NCBI RefSeq assembly: GCF_000003815.2
Contig: NC_049979.1
Location: 34,441,738-34,505,737, forward strand
Length of the DNA: 64,000 bases
Source: Branchiostoma floridae
Taxonomy: Eukaryota; Chordata; Leptocardii; Amphioxiformes; Branchiostomatidae
Direction of reading: 5' to 3'
In this document: positions 62,801 to 64,000 of the stretch, one piece after another
Position numbering within the stretch: the first letter of the stretch is position 1
Layout: every line of letters begins with the position of its first letter
Program-made: the position numbers and the translations under genes
Notes under the pieces: generated by a model
What the model was told of the DNA's origin: nothing
Database searches by the model: none
What the model saw: only the letters and a program-made list of their open reading frames with translations

Positions 62801-63597
62801 TGTGGGATTCTGTTTGGTAATGATGTGAATCTTTCTGTACAGATGGCCTGTATGATGGGGAGGTGACCAGTTCCCAGAAGGAGGCTGGTATGGAAGATCT
62901 AAGGGTAGTCTTCACACCAGCTTTGGCACATGCAGCATTTATTCCTCTCTGTAGACTTACTGGCAGGTGGGACTGAAAGGACGTCTTTTTGTCCAATATT
63001 GTGCTGACACTAGTTCACCTTTGCCCTTGTACAATGTATAGCTGCATAATCAAAATATTGTGTTGAAAATGTCATTGTCCTGATGCAGTTTATTTTTACT
63101 TCGACCGAAATCGAACCTAATGTTATTTTTCAGTACCAAATCTAAAGTATATCCAACAGTGCCTAGGTGATTACAATGACCAGATCACCGCAAAGCAGAT
63201 TTGCCATTTAGCTGCCGACAGAAGGTCTTGGAAGAAACTTACAGTCGCCTGCGCCGCAGCCGACCAATGATGATGATGACCAAAACTAGAAACACAATAT
63301 TTTTATAAAATATTTCTAGGCCATACAGACAGACCCAGTGGTGAACATATGTCTAGTTCAATGTTTATAAGCTGTTGTTAAGATGATAATAATGATTATT
63401 GTTTGTACACAGTATCCACATGGAGCGTATCCTAAAGAACCATGACCTTATATGGAAGCTGTCCAGCACGTATGAGACGGCTCTCTCCACGCACAATCTG
63501 GGGGCGCAGCCGGGCACTGATGTCCTGTCTGATAACGATGATGAGACGCCATCGTCGGAGAACAGAACGGCGTGGTTTGTGGACATGGGTGCAAAAG
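47773..63597 (+). CDS. WDR81: WDR81 orthologue, 3' partial (19 exons in window)
   Basis: Exons: 47773-47856, 48879-49060, 49493-49658, 50273-51250, 52216-52332, 53188-53397, 53901-54077, 54683-54786, 55369-55525, 56244-56449, 57088-58322, 58491-58601, 59225-59383, 59933-60072, 60721-60840, 61399-61630, 62185-62376, 62843-62966 and 63413-63597. All have GT-AG ends and compatible phases, giving about 1626 residues with the frame open at the last donor. Family landmarks in order: the N-terminal ALVHEQW region, LQDLALDGK, a BEACH domain (about residues 295-530), [11 protein letters not shown], a helical middle with GLEILLPF-like [11 protein letters not shown], a long acidic linker, and the [18 protein letters not shown] segment. 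In vertebrates WDR81 acts with WDR91 on endosomes, limiting PI3P and driving early-to-late conversion, and in aggregate autophagy. The C-terminal WD40 repeats must lie beyond the window. Confidence 0.93.
48879..49060 (+). CDS. WDR81: WDR81 exon 2
   Basis: 182 nt between TTTTTCAG and GTATGT, phase 0 in and 2 out. It encodes a basic stretch from [18 protein letters not shown] to TTEPQR. Weakly conserved; supported by phase and position. Confidence 0.75.
49493..49658 (+). CDS. WDR81: WDR81 exon 3
   Basis: 166 nt, starting [13 protein letters not shown] and containing [18 protein letters not shown], which matches the AQNYRxxWxxAxxxYG landmark of WDR81. Acceptor TTGACCCAG, donor CAG|GTAAGT. Confidence 0.88.
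50273..51250 (+). CDS. WDR81: WDR81 exon 4: start of BEACH domain
   Basis: A 978-nt exon. It covers the pre-BEACH region ([20 protein letters not shown]) and most of the BEACH domain: [64 protein letters not shown] and [12 protein letters not shown]. The donor GAG|GTGATA at 51251 continues into the exon starting [11 protein letters not shown]. Open reading past 51250 is intron. Confidence 0.95.
51690..52020. mobile_element. Short non-autonomous element with ACTTGCCCG motifs in WDR81 intron
   Basis: Terminal CAAGGTTGGACAAGTTTTCT and ACTTTTCCAACCCTG are roughly inverted. ACTTGCCCG occurs repeatedly in both orientations (e.g. ACTTGCCCGATAGGGCAAGT). Resembles a MITE. Confidence 0.5.
52216..52332 (+). 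CDS. WDR81: WDR81 exon 5: BEACH domain continued
   Basis: 117 nt, phase 0 both sides. It reads [19 protein letters not shown] and ends [11 protein letters not shown], the classic BEACH HxWIDLxFGYK motif. Confidence 0.93.
53188..53397 (+). CDS. WDR81: WDR81 exon 6: end of BEACH domain
   Basis: 210 nt, phase 0 both sides. It reads [20 protein letters not shown] then [12 protein letters not shown]. Its 3' end and donor are duplicated 103-108 bp downstream, creating a second in-frame donor at 53506 (see findings). Confidence 0.92.
53343..53560 (+). repeat. Tandem duplication spanning the 3' end and donor of WDR81 exon 6
   Basis: Two imperfect copies of about 103-108 bp, each starting GGTACTGCAG and each containing GCAGGCAAAG|GTATGG. 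The second copy is intronic if the first donor is used. Confidence 0.85.
53901..54077 (+). CDS. WDR81: WDR81 exon 7
   Basis: 177 nt, phase 0 both sides; acidic and poorly conserved ([20 protein letters not shown]). It lies in the linker after BEACH. Supported by clean splice sites. Confidence 0.75.
54683..54786 (+). CDS. WDR81: WDR81 exon 8
   Basis: 104 nt between GTTTCAG and GTACCA. It begins [13 protein letters not shown] and ends in a basic run ([10 protein letters not shown]). Phase 2 out matches the next exon. Confidence 0.7.
55133..55173. repeat. Perfect 41-bp palindrome
   Basis: AACAATTTTGAGTGTACTAA, a central T, and its exact complement, in a WDR81 intron. 20-bp arms with no real spacer. 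Confidence 0.97.
55369..55525 (+). CDS. WDR81: WDR81 exon 9 ([11 protein letters not shown] motif)
   Basis: 157 nt after TCTATAG. It contains [17 protein letters not shown], the LPEGFNP landmark conserved in WDR81. Donor CAG|GTAATG. Confidence 0.9.
56244..56449 (+). CDS. WDR81: WDR81 exon 10
   Basis: 206 nt. An acidic start ([12 protein letters not shown]) is followed by [20 protein letters not shown], matching the family xDMxALGxLLAEMxF stretch. Confidence 0.88.
57088..58322 (+). CDS. WDR81: WDR81 exon 11: helical middle region and acidic linker
   Basis: 1235 nt. It includes [45 protein letters not shown] and [20 protein letters not shown], all landmarks of the WDR81 helical region. The last third is low-complexity acidic and serine-rich. 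Donor ACAG|GTAATG, phase 1. Confidence 0.93.
58491..58601 (+). CDS. WDR81: WDR81 exon 12
   Basis: 111 nt after TACAATACAG. It reads [17 protein letters not shown] and ends LEEFEE; phase 1 in and out. A linker region, low conservation. Confidence 0.72.
58829..59112 (+). mobile_element. Second tRNA-headed SINE-like element, in WDR81 intron
   Basis: A tRNA-like head (TGTAGCACAACTGGTA, then B-box-like GGTTCAATTCT at 58909) is followed by a body ending TGTGTTACGCCGAAGGGCGG and a GATACAGATACA tail. The same tail type is seen near 580-630. Confidence 0.55.
59225..59383 (+). CDS. WDR81: WDR81 exon 13
   Basis: 159 nt. It reads [20 protein letters not shown] then [12 protein letters not shown], matching the family segment before the second helical block. 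Phase 1 in and out. Confidence 0.92.
59933..60072 (+). CDS. WDR81: WDR81 exon 14, ending in the copied splice donor
   Basis: Acceptor TTGCCCAATAG at 59932 gives [20 protein letters not shown] and ends [10 protein letters not shown] at ATG|GTGAGT. An in-frame alternative acceptor at 59743 would add 63 residues, but that stretch is AT-rich and has no family counterpart, so the shorter exon is preferred. Confidence 0.8.
60047..60558 (+). repeat. 35-bp minisatellite containing 14 copies of a 5' splice site
   Basis: The unit (TACATCCCACACATCACATT then CATGGTGAGTCCCAG) repeats at exact 35-bp spacing. ATG|GTGAGT occurs at about 60070, 60105, 60140 and so on to 60525. The first copy is the real end of WDR81 exon 14. 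Confidence 0.97.
60721..60840 (+). CDS. WDR81: WDR81 exon 15
   Basis: 120 nt, phase 0 both sides. It reads [20 protein letters not shown] and [12 protein letters not shown], matching the conserved SRLNSRxEAGLL and LSDTTLMD motifs. Confidence 0.93.
61399..61630 (+). CDS. WDR81: WDR81 exon 16
   Basis: 232 nt. It reads [17 protein letters not shown], then [19 protein letters not shown] and [12 protein letters not shown], collinear with vertebrate WDR81. Confidence 0.93.
61785..61910. mobile_element. Fold-back MITE-like element in WDR81 intron
   Basis: Starts TAGCCTGGTAT and ends ATACCAGGCTA. Inner arms TATAGCTCCC and GGGAGCTATA, and CTTCTCC and GGAGAGGACAG, also pair. About 126 bp. Confidence 0.8.
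62185..62376 (+). CDS. WDR81: WDR81 exon 17
   Basis: 192 nt after TTTCTTTCAG, phase 1 in and out; serine-rich and poorly conserved ([18 protein letters not shown]). Clean donor CCA|GTAAGT. Confidence 0.72.
62843..62966 (+). CDS. WDR81: WDR81 exon 18
   Basis: 124 nt. It reads [20 protein letters not shown], which aligns with the family LxxVFTxExAxxxYxPFxxL segment. Confidence 0.82.
63413..63597 (+). CDS. WDR81: WDR81 exon 19 (last in window)
   Basis: 185 nt after TGTACACAG. It reads [20 protein letters not shown] then ends MGAK at AAAAG|GTGAGG, leaving phase 1 open. The WD40 repeats should follow beyond the window. Confidence 0.82.
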
Positions 63598-64000
63598 GTG
63601 AGGATTTTCACTCTCTTTTTCAGTGTCAATCACAATTATCAATCCAACCAATGATAGCATGGCAATTACAGGTTTGACCAATCAGAGTGTGACTGCATGT
63701 CTGTTGAATTTCTTTGTTTGGGCTGAGACCGAGGGGACTTTTGGATCCATCTATTTCCTGACTGGGTGTGCAGTTTAAAGTCTTGTGCAGTCAAACTGCC
63801 CAAGAAGACCAGCCAGAGGACCGATAAAATCCTGTTAATGTTGATAGATGGTCACTGTACACAGTATCCTAAATGCTTGAGTTAATGGGGAAAATAACCA
63901 AAGGGACCACTAACAAGTGGTCACATTGGCCAGGTGGTCCTTATGTAGAGGTCGTCACTTACACAGGTTTGACAGTGTTGGGGTGTGATATACTAGAAGT

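Overview
This window looks like nuclear DNA of an invertebrate deuterostome, most likely an amphioxus (Branchiostoma). The basis is GT-AG introns, vertebrate-like orthologues (WDR81; an OXSR1/STK39-type kinase), a type I polyketide synthase of the kind found in non-vertebrate deuterostomes, and dense short repeats, fold-back elements and 5'-truncated non-LTR retrotransposons. The species call is inference; gene content alone does not exclude another deuterostome.

Layout. 1-10.6 kb is repeat-rich: a tRNA-headed SINE-like element, inverted blocks of one repeat family, a 1.64 kb tandem duplication, the 3' end of a non-LTR retrotransposon, a 20-bp GC-rich minisatellite, a decayed reverse transcriptase fragment and a 246-bp tandem repeat. 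10654-23191 (+) is the main gene: a hybrid megasynthase in at least five exons, one of them 8.36 kb, with visible order KS-AT-DH-(degenerate ER)-KR-ACP-thioesterase-condensation-(degenerate adenylation)-PH domain. About 3417 residues are visible; the N-terminal part of KS lies on an exon I could not find. 23.2-45.4 kb has no convincing protein gene. It holds small satellites, a 2.3 kb 33-bp minisatellite, an assembly gap (35970-36508) between duplicated flanks, a low-copy exon-like family in both orientations, and an orphan promoter-like cluster near 42.6 kb.

45458-47134 (-) is a complete, intronless OXSR1/STK39-type kinase. It is head-to-head with WDR81, whose start codon is at 47773 and whose exons run to 63597, continuing beyond the window. 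The 638 bp between them is probably a shared promoter with a YY1-like site. WDR81 carries its BEACH domain here; the WD40 repeats lie downstream of the window.

The most interesting object is the megasynthase. It joins a reducing polyketide module, a type II-like thioesterase, NRPS-like condensation and adenylation modules without a second carrier domain, and a C-terminal pleckstrin homology domain. Inference: the ACP-bound chain may be released or coupled by the condensation domain, with the PH domain placing the enzyme at a membrane. A second notable signal is a minisatellite in WDR81 that has copied a 5' splice site 14 times at exact 35-bp spacing.
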